Shown here one piece after another: positions 16,034 through 24,985 of a stretch of 39,701 nucleotides of DNA. Under the pieces are notes generated by a model. That model was not told the origin of the DNA and ran no database searches. It saw only the letters and a program-made list of their open reading frames with translations. The stretch's first letter is position 1, and every line of letters begins with the position of its first letter. Made by a program: the position numbers and the translations under genes. The DNA comes from Akkermansiaceae bacterium UBA7331 (GTDB lineage Bacteria; Verrucomicrobiota; Verrucomicrobiia; Verrucomicrobiales; Akkermansiaceae): NCBI GenBank assembly GCA_002471255.1, contig DKPP01000013.1:11185-50885 (forward strand), written 5' to 3'.

Positions 16034-16068
16034 AAAAAGAGCTACCTTCTATAGAAGGTAGCTCTTTT
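16034..16068 (-). terminator. rho-independent terminator of the antiporter-tyrosine decarboxylase operon
   Basis: A perfect 34-nt palindrome at 16035-16068 (17 bp each side, arm AAAAGAGCTACCTTCTA) lies 23 bp beyond the decarboxylase stop. On the minus strand it ends GAGCTTTTT-like: the stem runs into a T5 tract and then GATG. It has TTTT on the plus side too and may also stop transcription arriving from the PEP-CTERM gene. Confidence 0.8.
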
Positions 16069-16091
16069 ACGTACTTTACACCGTAGTGTTG

Positions 16092-17942
16092 TTATTTCAG
16101 CTTAGCAATAACCTGTCCGAGACAATCGGCTAAGGCATTGTCCATCGTATTGAAATAATAATCACATACTGCTGGATCTGTAAGATATGGAGTCAATACA
16201 CAGGAACGAATCAATGTGAGATTTGCCACCTTAGGCCATTCAGAATCCGGTACACCAAGTCTCTTAACGATATCCAATGGGGCTTCACCATAATCACTAC
16301 GAGCGAAGTCAGTGTGAGAAGTAACAAATTTACATTGGAGAATATGTCCTGAGAAAATAGAGCATAAATTGTAAACTTCCTCATTCAACTTATTCATCAA
16401 TGCCAAATCAGTGTTACCCTCAATGTTAAATACAAAGTCAACCATATTAAAGTCAGGTTGGCATAATGGTTGTACGTTAACTTTCGTACCATTAATGTCC
16501 ATTGACTTCAACTTGACGATGTGATCATAAAGATTATACGCACCTTCAATACTTGCACCGATCACTTTACCATAACCGGTAATGTTTGGTGGTAATACTT
16601 GGTGAGCAACCCATACACCGGCAGCTGTAGCACCGGCTTTTGAACCTTCCATAATGAAAGAGCCTAATAATGCAGGAACTTTCACACCTTTCTCAAAGAC
16701 ATAAGCAGCAAAGTAAGAAATAGTATCTTTCATGCGGCTATCAGCAATGACAATCCCCCCTGCGGAGTATGGAATATAGCCCATCTTATGTGGGTCAATA
16801 GTCACACTATCTGCATAAGAAATGGCTTTAAATGCATTATACACATCATCAGAAGGCCAGTTAACATCGGACTTAAAGATTTTGTGCTCAGCAAATTTGC
16901 TCTTTAGTTCATCCTTAGGAATGAATTGATAATTTTCATCTAAGAAAATACTACGTGCATAGCCGCCGTAAGCAGCATCAACGTGTAGATAGAAATGTAC
17001 CCCTTGTTTAGCATATTCCTCACGAAGTTGTACAATTTGATCAACGTGGTCCACGGCACCTTCTTCGGTAGTACCCACTACGCAAACAACACCCAATACC
17101 GGGATTTTTGCAGCAATAGTTTGATCAATTGCTACCTTCAGTTTTGCGATATCCATGCGGAAATGGTCATCCACAGGGATTTCCAAAATATCATTAGTAC
17201 CTACACCCAACACGTCAGCAGCTTTTACCCATGAATAGTGCTTGGTTTCAGGAACAATCCATTTACCTAAGTGAGTAATTTCTTTTGCTAATGCACGAGC
17301 GGAATTGTTTTTCAACACATCAATTCTACTTTGAGTTTGCTCAAACAAATCCATGATAGTAGGAATTGGCATATTTAATAATTCCCAATCACTCTTTCCT
17401 GCTACAACATTAGGTTCTACATCTTTAATAGCCAAAGGCAAAGACTTAATATTACGAGCATACCATAAACCTTCAAAGTTAGCCAGAGATCCATCTGCGG
17501 AAATATGACCCCAGCCTTTATCCATGCCCATTAATTTGCATAAATCCTGCCCTACTTCCACTTCCATCAATGAAGTTGGGGCTGATGATTCGTAAGCTAC
17601 ATTATTAGCATTATATAACATTGCACCAAAGTAGCCCAATAAAGCAGGTGTCAACGTCTCGGCATTCATGTGACCTAAATATCTAGGAGACTGCCAAGGA
17701 GTGGAACTACCTTGTAAACGAGTAGACATTTCCTTTAAAGCATCGGAAATAGATTTTTCCGTAGCTTGGAAGCACTCGCTTGCTCGATCTTGAGCTGTAA
17801 CCAAATCTTTATCTTCGGGATAAAGATTCTTACGCCAGTTGGCATGGTCATTAAATAATTGCACTAAATTTTCTTGGAAAAAATCTCTGTTTTCTGCGTT
17901 AATTCCCAAGAATAATGCCTTATTATTAATATGATTTGTCAT
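16092..17942 (-). CDS. tdc: tyrosine decarboxylase (PLP group II)
   Basis: 616 residues, about the length of Enterococcus and Lactobacillus tyrosine decarboxylases (around 620) and much longer than GadB. It converts tyrosine to tyramine and CO2, consuming a proton. K386 in TIDPHKMGYIPYSAGG binds PLP; HVDAAYGGYAR (about 320-330) holds the PLP aspartate. GHMNAETLTPALLGYFGAMLYNANNVAYESS, ADGSLANFEGLWYARNIKSLP, AGKSDWELLNMP and FVTSHTDFARSDYG match the bacterial TyrDC pattern as I remember it, which sets it apart from glutamate decarboxylase. Homologues also act on L-DOPA and more weakly on phenylalanine. The gene follows its antiporter by 12 bp. The close match to Firmicutes enzymes suggests acquisition by transfer (inference). 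Confidence 0.88.
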   Translation of the reverse strand: MTNHINNKALFLGINAENRDFFQENLVQLFNDHANWRKNLYPEDKDLVTAQDRASECFQATEKSISDALKEMSTRLQGSSTPWQSPRYLGHMNAETLTPALLGYFGAMLYNANNVAYESSAPTSLMEVEVGQDLCKLMGMDKGWGHISADGSLANFEGLWYARNIKSLPLAIKDVEPNVVAGKSDWELLNMPIPTIMDLFEQTQSRIDVLKNNSARALAKEITHLGKWIVPETKHYSWVKAADVLGVGTNDILEIPVDDHFRMDIAKLKVAIDQTIAAKIPVLGVVCVVGTTEEGAVDHVDQIVQLREEYAKQGVHFYLHVDAAYGGYARSIFLDENYQFIPKDELKSKFAEHKIFKSDVNWPSDDVYNAFKAISYADSVTIDPHKMGYIPYSAGGIVIADSRMKDTISYFAAYVFEKGVKVPALLGSFIMEGSKAGATAAGVWVAHQVLPPNITGYGKVIGASIEGAYNLYDHIVKLKSMDINGTKVNVQPLCQPDFNMVDFVFNIEGNTDLALMNKLNEEVYNLCSIFSGHILQCKFVTSHTDFARSDYGEAPLDIVKRLGVPDSEWPKVANLTLIRSCVLTPYLTDPAVCDYYFNTMDNALADCLGQVIAKLK

Positions 17943-17954
17943 AATTTTTTATTT

Positions 17955-19403
17955 CTATTGATTTGTAGAAGGGGTGTTGTTGTCACCGGATGGGGTAACA
18001 GGAGCCGAATCGGCAGGTGGTAATTGTTTTACCCAAGATGGTTTTTTGAATTTGTAAATAATTAAAGGAATTACAAAGAAGAACAAAGCACCGACAACTT
18101 GAACAATAACTGAAGTCGTATCTAGGTTGTTCGGGATGTCACTGGAAGGAATCACACTAACGATGATGGTAAAGATAACACCAAGCATACCAAAGGAACC
18201 AACAATCCACATACCCAAGTTACCTCCGGGAACCGGGGCGGAACGAGGAACGTTTGGAGCTTTGTATTTCAAAATAATACCGGCCAAAATAATGAAAATG
18301 TAAACGATACAGTAAATAACGGTGGTCAACATCAAGATCATGATAAATCCGGTATTGATGGCCGGAACAACCACGTAGAGTAATGATACCAAAGTGATAA
18401 CAATAGCTTGAATGAGGATGAAAGTAATTGGCTTACCATCTTCTGTTTTCTTTTGGAAGATAGGTGGCAACAAGCCATCTTCAGCAACTTTAATCATGGC
18501 CTTAGAAGGACCTAAAATCCAAGCATTCAATTGGGCTAACACACCAAAAGCAATCATTAAGGCGATCACATTCGTCAGCCAAGGAGCACCTAAACCATTA
18601 AAATATAATGCAAATGGCTGAGTAATAACAGCAAGTTGAATTTCTGAACTAGGAATAGCATTTGCTTCGGTCAATGCACAAACTAAGTTAAATACTACCA
18701 TCAAACCGATCGTTACAAATACTGCAATAGGATAATTTCTCTTAGGATTGTCAATGTCATTAGCGTGAACAGAGGCAATTTCAAGACCTGCGAAAATAAA
18801 GATCACACCAGCAAAGAATGCTAATCTATCTATACTACTCATGTCCGGAACCATCGTATCCCAAGTTAAAGGGCCCAAATTCACGTTACCATGATTGATC
18901 CAATACCAAATACCTAAGCCCATCAAAAGAACTGCCGGTATATAAATACCAATTACGGCACCCCACGTATTCAGAGATTTTACCGCCTGCGACTTTAAGT
19001 TAAATATCGTCAAACACCAATACGTGACGATCACACATATAACTATATACAGATTGTTATTTGATAATTCGGGTACACCTATTACATACGGCAACATAGC
19101 CGCAAACGCTGTGGAAACCATAACCATACCAAAAAACATCTGTACCCATAAGAGCCAAGATGTCACAAATGCCCATTTAGGACCGAGTGCTTCCTTAACC
19201 CAAACCTGTGGACCACCATCTTTGGGCCAACCGGTCGCCAGCTCAGCAGCAATTAAGGAAATAGGAATGGCAAAAAAGATCGCCGCCCCAATCATATAAA
19301 AGATTGAGTACCACCCAACACTTGCAACAGTAGGTATATTTCTAATGCTGCCGTAAAAAGCAATACTCAACGCAATAAGTTGAAATAGAGTTAATTTCTT
19401 CAT
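17955..19403 (-). CDS. tyrP: APC-family amino acid/amine antiporter, probably tyrosine/tyramine
   Basis: 482 residues with about 12 membrane helices. It belongs to the glutamate:GABA-type antiporter branch of the APC superfamily: TM1 has SIRNIPTVASVGW, TM2 begins FYMIGAAIFFAIPISLIAAELATGWPKDGGPQVWVKEALG, TM6 is FAGVIFIFAGLEIASVHANDIDNPKRNYP, and there is a PSKAMIKVAEDGLLPP loop. Immediately before the tyrosine decarboxylase, it most likely imports tyrosine and exports tyramine, giving acid resistance or a proton-motive force. The substrate is inferred from the neighbour, not from the sequence. The C-terminal 20 residues are a Pro/Ser/Thr/Asn-rich tail. The leader at 19404-19630 holds a small TCGTTA/TAACGA hairpin at 19442-19458 but no T-box. 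Confidence 0.82.
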   Translation of the reverse strand: MKKLTLFQLIALSIAFYGSIRNIPTVASVGWYSIFYMIGAAIFFAIPISLIAAELATGWPKDGGPQVWVKEALGPKWAFVTSWLLWVQMFFGMVMVSTAFAAMLPYVIGVPELSNNNLYIVICVIVTYWCLTIFNLKSQAVKSLNTWGAVIGIYIPAVLLMGLGIWYWINHGNVNLGPLTWDTMVPDMSSIDRLAFFAGVIFIFAGLEIASVHANDIDNPKRNYPIAVFVTIGLMVVFNLVCALTEANAIPSSEIQLAVITQPFALYFNGLGAPWLTNVIALMIAFGVLAQLNAWILGPSKAMIKVAEDGLLPPIFQKKTEDGKPITFILIQAIVITLVSLLYVVVPAINTGFIMILMLTTVIYCIVYIFIILAGIILKYKAPNVPRSAPVPGGNLGMWIVGSFGMLGVIFTIIVSVIPSSDIPNNLDTTSVIVQVVGALFFFVIPLIIYKFKKPSWVKQLPPADSAPVTPSGDNNTPSTNQ

Positions 19404-19699
19404 ACGTTAAATAGAATTTATTAATTAATATATCAAGTGATTCGTTACTGAATAACGAAAAGACCTTTCCTTACTAGAGAACAAAGGCTCAACATTTGTT
19501 CAGATAAATGTGGTCATTTTTCCAGTATCTAGGTGATTATTCTGTAAAATTAGAAACCTTGTCATGAAACTAAATTCGCCATAACACAAAAGGACCTTTC
19601 TGAGTCTATCACTTACACGATATAAGCTTTTTGCCGATAATCTCAGTTATTTTCTCGTTCATCGGCTTAATTCTCAACATACTCATTTCGAAAATAATT

Positions 19700-20047
19700 A
19701 TGAAAACTGATATCATACATAAGGAACAATTCGGTGATTTAGTACTCATTCGTGAAAAAATCAATGGGTTGCTCTATGAAAAACAACCTAGCGATATAGC
19801 AATCCAATTTGTTTACGCCGAATCGGATGTTGACCCGAAGGAAGAAAGTATTTGGATAGATCCCACGTCATCAGAACAAGTAAGTGTACCTATTTCCCAA
19901 GCTGAATTGAATTTGGCTCACGCTGCTGTAGCTGAAATCAATAGTGCTATTACTCGTACGGGCAATGGGGAAATTGTTCGACACTTCATGATGCCAAGAC
20001 AAGCCCAAATCGATGAAAAAACGATGATTATCGTATCAGTGGAATAA
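19700..20047 (+). CDS. conserved-looking small hypothetical protein
   Basis: 115 residues from ATG 19700 (MKTDIIHKEQFGDLVLIREKING). A longer frame could open at TTG 19631, adding 23 hydrophobic residues that look like a membrane segment, but a TTG start is less likely and no ribosome binding site supports it. The protein has an acidic body and ends KTMIIVSVE. No family is recognised. It is 33 bp ahead of the aldo/keto reductase on the same strand and probably co-transcribed. It has normal codon use and no internal stop, so it is probably a real gene. Confidence 0.55.
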   Translation: MKTDIIHKEQFGDLVLIREKINGLLYEKQPSDIAIQFVYAESDVDPKEESIWIDPTSSEQVSVPISQAELNLAHAAVAEINSAITRTGNGEIVRHFMMPRQAQIDEKTMIIVSVE

Positions 20048-20080
20048 AACCAAATCGACTAATCAATTCATTTAAGCAAT

Positions 20081-20947
20081 ATGGAAAATATAGCTATTAA
20101 AGGATTATCAAGCACTTACTCTCTTAATAATAACTACGCCATCCCTTGTATGGGATTGGGTACGTGGAAAATGGAGGAAAGTGATGAAACGATAAAAGCT
20201 GTAAGATATGCAATCGAGCATGGTTATCGTCTTATTGACACAGCTTCAATTTATAATAATGAAGTAAGTGTTGGTAAAGCTATCAAGGAAAGTTCTATTG
20301 ACCGATCGGAACTATTTGTTACAAGTAAAGTTTGGAACAACGCTCGAGGTTACGATAAAACAAAAGAGGCATTTAAGAAGACTCTCGATGAGATGAAGCT
20401 TGATTATTTAGATCTTTATCTTATTCATTGGCCTGCTACCGAGCACGCTACTCCCGAATGGCGAGAAATCAATGCAGGCACATGGCGAGCAATGGAAGAG
20501 TTATATAAAGAGGGACTAATCAAAGCAATAGGGGTAAGTAATTTTCTCCCTCATCATTTGTCTTCTTTAATTGATTCAGCGGAAATAACACCAATGGTGA
20601 ACCAATTGGAATTCCACCCTGGTTTTGAACAAAAAGAGGCAGTTACCACTTGCAAAAAACATCATATCGTTGTTGAGTCATGGGGTACACTGGCTCAAGG
20701 GAAATTGATTGGTCACTCCGCATTAGAGGAGATGGGCAAAAAATATGGAAAAACGGCTGCCCAACTTTGCATTCGTTGGACAATTCAAAAAGGCATTATT
20801 CCTTTACCAAAGTCAATCGATTGCGATCGAATTGCAAGCAATGCAAAAGTTTTTGATTTTAACATAACCGATAGCGACATGGCTGCTATTGACGGCATCA
20901 ATAATGCCGGATATTCGGGACTCGATCCCGATAAGATTGATTTCTAA
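20081..20947 (+). CDS. aldo/keto reductase
   Basis: 288 residues, close to a complete single-domain NAD(P)H-dependent reductase with a TIM-barrel fold. The catalytic tetrad is intact: D53 and Y58 (LIDTASIYNNE), K83 (TSKVWNN) and H116 (LIHWP). IGVSNF and the late PLPKSIDCDRIASNAKVFDF motif, where the Lys-Ser contacts the 2'-phosphate of NADPH, are present. It resembles the 2,5-diketo-gluconate reductase/AKR5 group of carbonyl reductases; the natural substrate cannot be told. ATG 20081 follows the small hypothetical gene by 33 bp. Confidence 0.9.
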   Translation: MENIAIKGLSSTYSLNNNYAIPCMGLGTWKMEESDETIKAVRYAIEHGYRLIDTASIYNNEVSVGKAIKESSIDRSELFVTSKVWNNARGYDKTKEAFKKTLDEMKLDYLDLYLIHWPATEHATPEWREINAGTWRAMEELYKEGLIKAIGVSNFLPHHLSSLIDSAEITPMVNQLEFHPGFEQKEAVTTCKKHHIVVESWGTLAQGKLIGHSALEEMGKKYGKTAAQLCIRWTIQKGIIPLPKSIDCDRIASNAKVFDFNITDSDMAAIDGINNAGYSGLDPDKIDF

Positions 20948-20965
20948 TTACATACCCTCAACATT

Positions 20966-21006
20966 GAAAATTCCCCTCTTATACATCTATAGGAGGGAAT
21001 TTTTTA
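20966..21006 (+). terminator. terminator between convergent aldo/keto reductase and cytochrome fusion genes
   Basis: AAAATTCCCCTC (20967-20978) pairs with GAGGGAATTTTT (20993-21004), with one bulged C, and the arm continues into a T6 run on the plus strand. On the minus strand the stem also ends in TTTT, so it may serve both converging genes; its right arm touches the stop codon of the cytochrome fusion gene. Confidence 0.7.
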
Positions 21007-23184
21007 TTTTTCCTGTTTAGGTGCAAACTGAGCTTTCAGATAGGAATATAGTAACTCTACATCATCTGATTGCACACCGGGATTAAGCATTACTCCATCC
21101 CATTCTTTCCCATTAACTATAATTTTTCCGCTTAACCCGTTTTTAATGATATCTATAATTTCGGATTTTGGCTTGTCTCTTAGCCAATCGGATCCGGCGA
21201 GCGGAGGATAATTATTATCATCACCTTTACCATCAACGCCATGACAAGCGGTACATTTTGAAAGATAAATTTGTTCGCCTCTTTTTTGTTCCTTTTTTTG
21301 ACGGGAAAGCTCAAGAGGGGTAAAGTCTAGCTGATTTAATATAGTCTTTTCTTTTTCGCTCAAAGTCATTTGAGGATTTGAAATGGGTTTGTTGGTATTT
21401 TTATCAACAATATCGCCTCTTTCCAAACTTGATAGATATTTGATCAAATCAGCGATTTCTGGGCGGGGAACAACTACTTCATTGCCGATTTTTAGAGATA
21501 TATTGGATTGTTCGTTTGGAAGCTTCCGTTCAAGAAAATACTCTTGATTCAACGCCGGACATATCGACCAAGGCTTATTCCATTGTGCATCACGAGGATT
21601 ATACAAATGCATGGCGAACCATTCTTGCGTAGAACCTAACAATTTGGTTTTTCCCGAAGCATCCTCATATTTTAATAACTCAAATATACGTGCATTGACC
21701 TGCGCCAAATTAGGTCCAACTTCAGCAAGTCCCATATGGGCAACTCCTTCATGTAAATCTTTGCTAAAATCAGCCGGCATCGTCTGACGATAGGGAGAAT
21801 TACCATGAAAAGCTGTATTGATATATGATTGTAGTTGATTTGGTAATACAACTTGCGCATGGCAAACATTGCAACCGTTACCTACGTATGCGTCTGCACC
21901 TGTGCTGATATATTCAGCTCGCTTAACGGTCGTGCTATCTTCAGAGGGAGAATGTTTTAGTAAGAAACCACCGCTAAAGTAGATGATAAGTAAGCCCAAA
22001 AAGATCAGAACTTGCACATAATTTCTCTTAGCTGTATGGGCCAATGCCTGTGAATTAACCAATAAAGGTTTACTGGCAATCATCCATAATAAGGATGCAA
22101 ACAACAAACAAAGGCAGGATGCAAATTGCCAAAAAGACAAAAATACTACCCAGTTACTCATGATTTGGGCAGAAGTTTCTCCAAACAAGCTACAGGTGGA
22201 TAGGACTAAACAAGACAAAAGCAGAACTAGGCCCAAAAACCATAAGAATTTGGTTAAGAAATGACCTTTATACAACAAATAAAAACTAAAAACGCATACC
22301 ATCCCACTTGGCAACAAGTACCAGTTCAGCAAACCAAAAGGATGATTAATCAAGAATATGGATAAACCACCTACAAGCACCAAGCTAGCAAATAAAAGCG
22401 CTGGGTAGATCAAACCATAGACTTTTCGACTTTTTAAAAGATAAAAACAGAAGATGGCACCCCACCATAATAATAATGGACAGAACCAATAGAGATGTAA
22501 TATATTGACAACAAATGGAGTGGAAATGATACATACACCCCAAATCAATTGAGACCATTTGCCTAGCCCCTGACAGGACAATGACCATAAAATCATTGGC
22601 AAAGAAGCAACAAACAATACAAAATTCAAATTGTCGGACAATTCGACTGAAGCAATACCTACCCATCCTTCAAAGCTAAGTTGTAGAAAAATAATAGCCA
22701 ACGAAGCTAATATACATAAAGGCAAAATGAGATATCCCGATTGGCGACGAGCAAATATGCTCGATATCATCATCAAGAGAATCAAAAAGAAAATGGGAAA
22801 ACTCAGCCACTGAGCAATAGGCATAATCGCCACCCCGGAACCGGTTCCGGAGATAATAGTCCAAATTCCGACGGCTACCAATACGTTCCAGATATATTTC
22901 CAAGCAATACCCCAAAAAGAGGAAACATCTATCTCGGCTACACGAAAACACCAACCGAAAATAAGTGTAATAAAAGCTAAACTCAGAGTACCAAACCAAG
23001 CCAAAAACCATTTACCGGAGATAGCTACTCCCCAATCTACTGCAAAACCTTCACTCGCCAGAGGTAATGCCCAGATTAAACCAAATAAACTTGATACGGC
23101 TAGCCAAGCTAAAGCTGAATTAAGCCAAGGATTTACAAGCGAAACATAAATTTCTTCTCGAGAGATGCTATCTTTTTCTTGCAT
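21004..23184 (-). CDS. degenerate CcoN-like membrane domain fused to CcoO- and CcoP-like cytochrome c domains
   Basis: 726 residues. Residues 15-410 form about 12 membrane helices whose order resembles heme-copper oxidase subunit I of the cbb3 type: WNVLVAVGIWTIISGTGSG (99-117), R-R-x(3)-Y-x(2)-LP, and ILHLYWFCPLLLWWG (228-242). Histidines needed for hemes b, b3 and CuB are missing; only H230, H281, H308 and H383 are scattered there, so no oxygen-reducing centre can form. Residues about 425-590 look like CcoO: heme c site C438-N-V-C441-H442 and a late SICPAL (540-545) where CcoO usually has S-x-MPAY. Residues 630-726 are a second cytochrome c, C644-T-A-C647-H648 with a possible M699 ligand. 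It overlaps actF by 17 nt and is the last gene of the act operon; a role as electron exit from ACIII is inferred. Confidence 0.75.
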   Translation of the reverse strand: MQEKDSISREEIYVSLVNPWLNSALAWLAVSSLFGLIWALPLASEGFAVDWGVAISGKWFLAWFGTLSLAFITLIFGWCFRVAEIDVSSFWGIAWKYIWNVLVAVGIWTIISGTGSGVAIMPIAQWLSFPIFFLILLMMISSIFARRQSGYLILPLCILASLAIIFLQLSFEGWVGIASVELSDNLNFVLFVASLPMILWSLSCQGLGKWSQLIWGVCIISTPFVVNILHLYWFCPLLLWWGAIFCFYLLKSRKVYGLIYPALLFASLVLVGGLSIFLINHPFGLLNWYLLPSGMVCVFSFYLLYKGHFLTKFLWFLGLVLLLSCLVLSTCSLFGETSAQIMSNWVVFLSFWQFASCLCLLFASLLWMIASKPLLVNSQALAHTAKRNYVQVLIFLGLLIIYFSGGFLLKHSPSEDSTTVKRAEYISTGADAYVGNGCNVCHAQVVLPNQLQSYINTAFHGNSPYRQTMPADFSKDLHEGVAHMGLAEVGPNLAQVNARIFELLKYEDASGKTKLLGSTQEWFAMHLYNPRDAQWNKPWSICPALNQEYFLERKLPNEQSNISLKIGNEVVVPRPEIADLIKYLSSLERGDIVDKNTNKPISNPQMTLSEKEKTILNQLDFTPLELSRQKKEQKRGEQIYLSKCTACHGVDGKGDDNNYPPLAGSDWLRDKPKSEIIDIIKNGLSGKIIVNGKEWDGVMLNPGVQSDDVELLYSYLKAQFAPKQEK

Positions 23185-24379
23185 TGGTAAATAGAGAGGC
23201 TTGATTTAACTGATAACAATAGGCTGGTAAAACCACTAATATTAGCAAGAAAACGCCTATCGATAAGCATACCCAAGAACTCAAATCGGAAGCGGATAAT
23301 CCAACTATGGGTCCAATCAACCACCACAGCTCTAAAATACTACCAATAATAATTAGTATAGCTGCGGTCAAATTACCAAGTTGACTAAATCGAATAGATG
23401 GAATCAACAAAAGCAAAATAGGTAAGACCATCTCAAAAATAGCGGACGACAAAGCAACCCACCCCCATTGCCCAATCATGCGGTCAGAATAAAACTCGGT
23501 GGTTTCAGGTAAATTAGAAAACCAGGTAATAATATATTGACCATAAAGCAAATAAGACTTTATCAATACCATTGCCAATAATACCCCTCCAATTTTACGC
23601 CAAGGAATAACAATAAACGAATTTTGTTTAAGGGGCTGAACAAGCCCACATATTCCGACAGAAAGGGATAAAACTAAGGCAAAGAGAATACCATAAAATG
23701 GTAATAAAGAAGGCACATCGTCGGCTTGGAGGCCACCAATCCAATCAATAGTACCCAAACTGGTTACTGCAACTAAAAACAAGGTTAACAAAGCAATCCA
23801 GACCTGTTTCATCGGTCTAAAAGCACCATTATTAGCCCATGACTCAATACTACGATGACGCCAGACATTCACCATAATACCAATTGCTACAAAAAAACAG
23901 GCTTGGCGAAGGTAAAAAGCATCGGAATTCCACCAAAAAGCAGAATCTTGAGAAAAAATCGGACTAACAGGGCGTGATTTAATAATATAATACTCAAACC
24001 ATTGATAAATCACAGCCGAACCACAATACATGGCGGCAAGACCAATTAACCACCCCCCCATTGATGCCCAGGCGACGGATTCCCAAATAAATGAAATATT
24101 CTTACCCCACTTTGCGTTAATTAGTCGAGTAATCATCACCCAAAACATGGATCCTAAAACTAATAGAATAGAAAACAACCCAACGAGGTAAAATGAAGCA
24201 ATTGCAGGCTTTCTTAAATCATAAAAAGATAAGCCAAATAACGTTTCAGGTGACCAAGGCATTGCTTCATATGCCTGACGAATAAATAAAGTAATGGACA
24301 AAGCGCAAAGAATCCACCAGATCATCACGAGAGATCTGGTAATCCAACTTAGTTTAGGAAAGATAAAGCGCTTATCCAT
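23168..24379 (-). CDS. actF: alternative complex III subunit ActF-like membrane protein
   Basis: 403 residues with about ten membrane helices. ActF is one of the two quinol-side NrfD-like membrane subunits of alternative complex III, which oxidises quinol and passes electrons to cytochrome c. Assignment rests on position after actE and on motifs such as NVWRHRSIESW and SLGTIDWIGGLQADDVPSLLPFYGILF, which matches the SFDWIMSLEP-F-S-GVY region of ActF. The gene lies 6 bp after actE and overlaps the cytochrome fusion gene by 17 nt. It is slightly shorter than many ActF proteins. Confidence is moderate because this family varies widely. Confidence 0.75.
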   Translation of the reverse strand: MDKRFIFPKLSWITRSLVMIWWILCALSITLFIRQAYEAMPWSPETLFGLSFYDLRKPAIASFYLVGLFSILLVLGSMFWVMITRLINAKWGKNISFIWESVAWASMGGWLIGLAAMYCGSAVIYQWFEYYIIKSRPVSPIFSQDSAFWWNSDAFYLRQACFFVAIGIMVNVWRHRSIESWANNGAFRPMKQVWIALLTLFLVAVTSLGTIDWIGGLQADDVPSLLPFYGILFALVLSLSVGICGLVQPLKQNSFIVIPWRKIGGVLLAMVLIKSYLLYGQYIITWFSNLPETTEFYSDRMIGQWGWVALSSAIFEMVLPILLLLIPSIRFSQLGNLTAAILIIIGSILELWWLIGPIVGLSASDLSSWVCLSIGVFLLILVVLPAYCYQLNQASLFTNARKR

Positions 24380-24385
24380 AGAATT

Positions 24386-24985
24386 TTATTTATGCTGATC
24401 TTGTTGTAATTGTTGTATATGAAGAATAATGGACCAAATATCTTTTGGTGAAAGTTTCGACCCGAAGGCAGGCATATTACCTTGGCCTTTCGCTATACTG
24501 TTAAACATCTTACCCAAAGGATAATCACGATACTTTTCACTCCAAAATGAACTGATCGTCGGATATTCAGAGTACTTAGACATAGCCCCTCGTCCATCGC
24601 CGGTCTTACCATGACATACCGAACAGTTCGCGTTATACTTGATTATTCCAAGATTTAAAAGCTCCTTTTTCTTCATTGGATTAGTTAATTCTACAGGAAG
24701 TGTATGACCAAAGCCACCATCGGACATTCCTGTAAACCAATATCCCTGCCGCCCTTGCCATTCATCTACAGGAACAGTCATCGAAGTTGTTTGCGGATGA
24801 GTAAGATCTGGCACCAAACGATGCCTATGACCAAGTTGAGTTTGATTAGGATCTACTCGACTAATATCATTCATATTAGACAAGATATCACGAGCAGGAG
24901 ATTTTTTTTCAAATGGATTAAAAAAGAAATATCCCAAGCCGATCAAAATAATTGCAAATATAAATATTCCTATTTTATTGATCAT
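24386..24985 (-). CDS. actE: alternative complex III cytochrome c subunit ActE
   Basis: 199 residues. The N-terminus has an uncleaved-looking membrane anchor (IGIFIFAIILIGLGYFFF) without the lipobox cysteine found in many ActE proteins. The heme c site is C121-S-V-C124-H125, and M171 in GNMPAFG is the likely sixth ligand. ActE is a monoheme cytochrome of ACIII, facing the periplasm. The gene overlaps actD by 11 nt. An exceptionally good ribosome binding site (AAAGGAGG at 24998-24991 on the minus strand, five bases and the GAGTA spacer from ATG 24985) supports the start. Confidence 0.85.
   Translation of the reverse strand: MINKIGIFIFAIILIGLGYFFFNPFEKKSPARDILSNMNDISRVDPNQTQLGHRHRLVPDLTHPQTTSMTVPVDEWQGRQGYWFTGMSDGGFGHTLPVELTNPMKKKELLNLGIIKYNANCSVCHGKTGDGRGAMSKYSEYPTISSFWSEKYRDYPLGKMFNSIAKGQGNMPAFGSKLSPKDIWSIILHIQQLQQDQHK

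Noticed and set aside
16092..17942. Glutamate decarboxylase (gadB) with GABA antiporter (gadC)
   Set aside because: The length (616 residues) and the NNVAYESS, AGKSDWELLNMP and FVTSHTDFA motifs fit tyrosine decarboxylase; GadB is about 465 residues with different signatures.
19404..19630. Tyrosine T-box leader before the antiporter
   Set aside because: No T-box sequence (AGGGTGGNACCGCG-like) or specifier stem is visible; only a 6-bp hairpin.
19631..19699. N-terminal membrane segment of the small hypothetical gene from a TTG start
   Set aside because: TTG start without ribosome binding site; the ATG at 19700 gives a coherent soluble protein. Kept only as an alternative.
21004..23184. Functional cbb3-type oxidase
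   Set aside because: The CcoN-like part has no HH pair, no LHTN heme-b motif and too few histidines for three metal sites.
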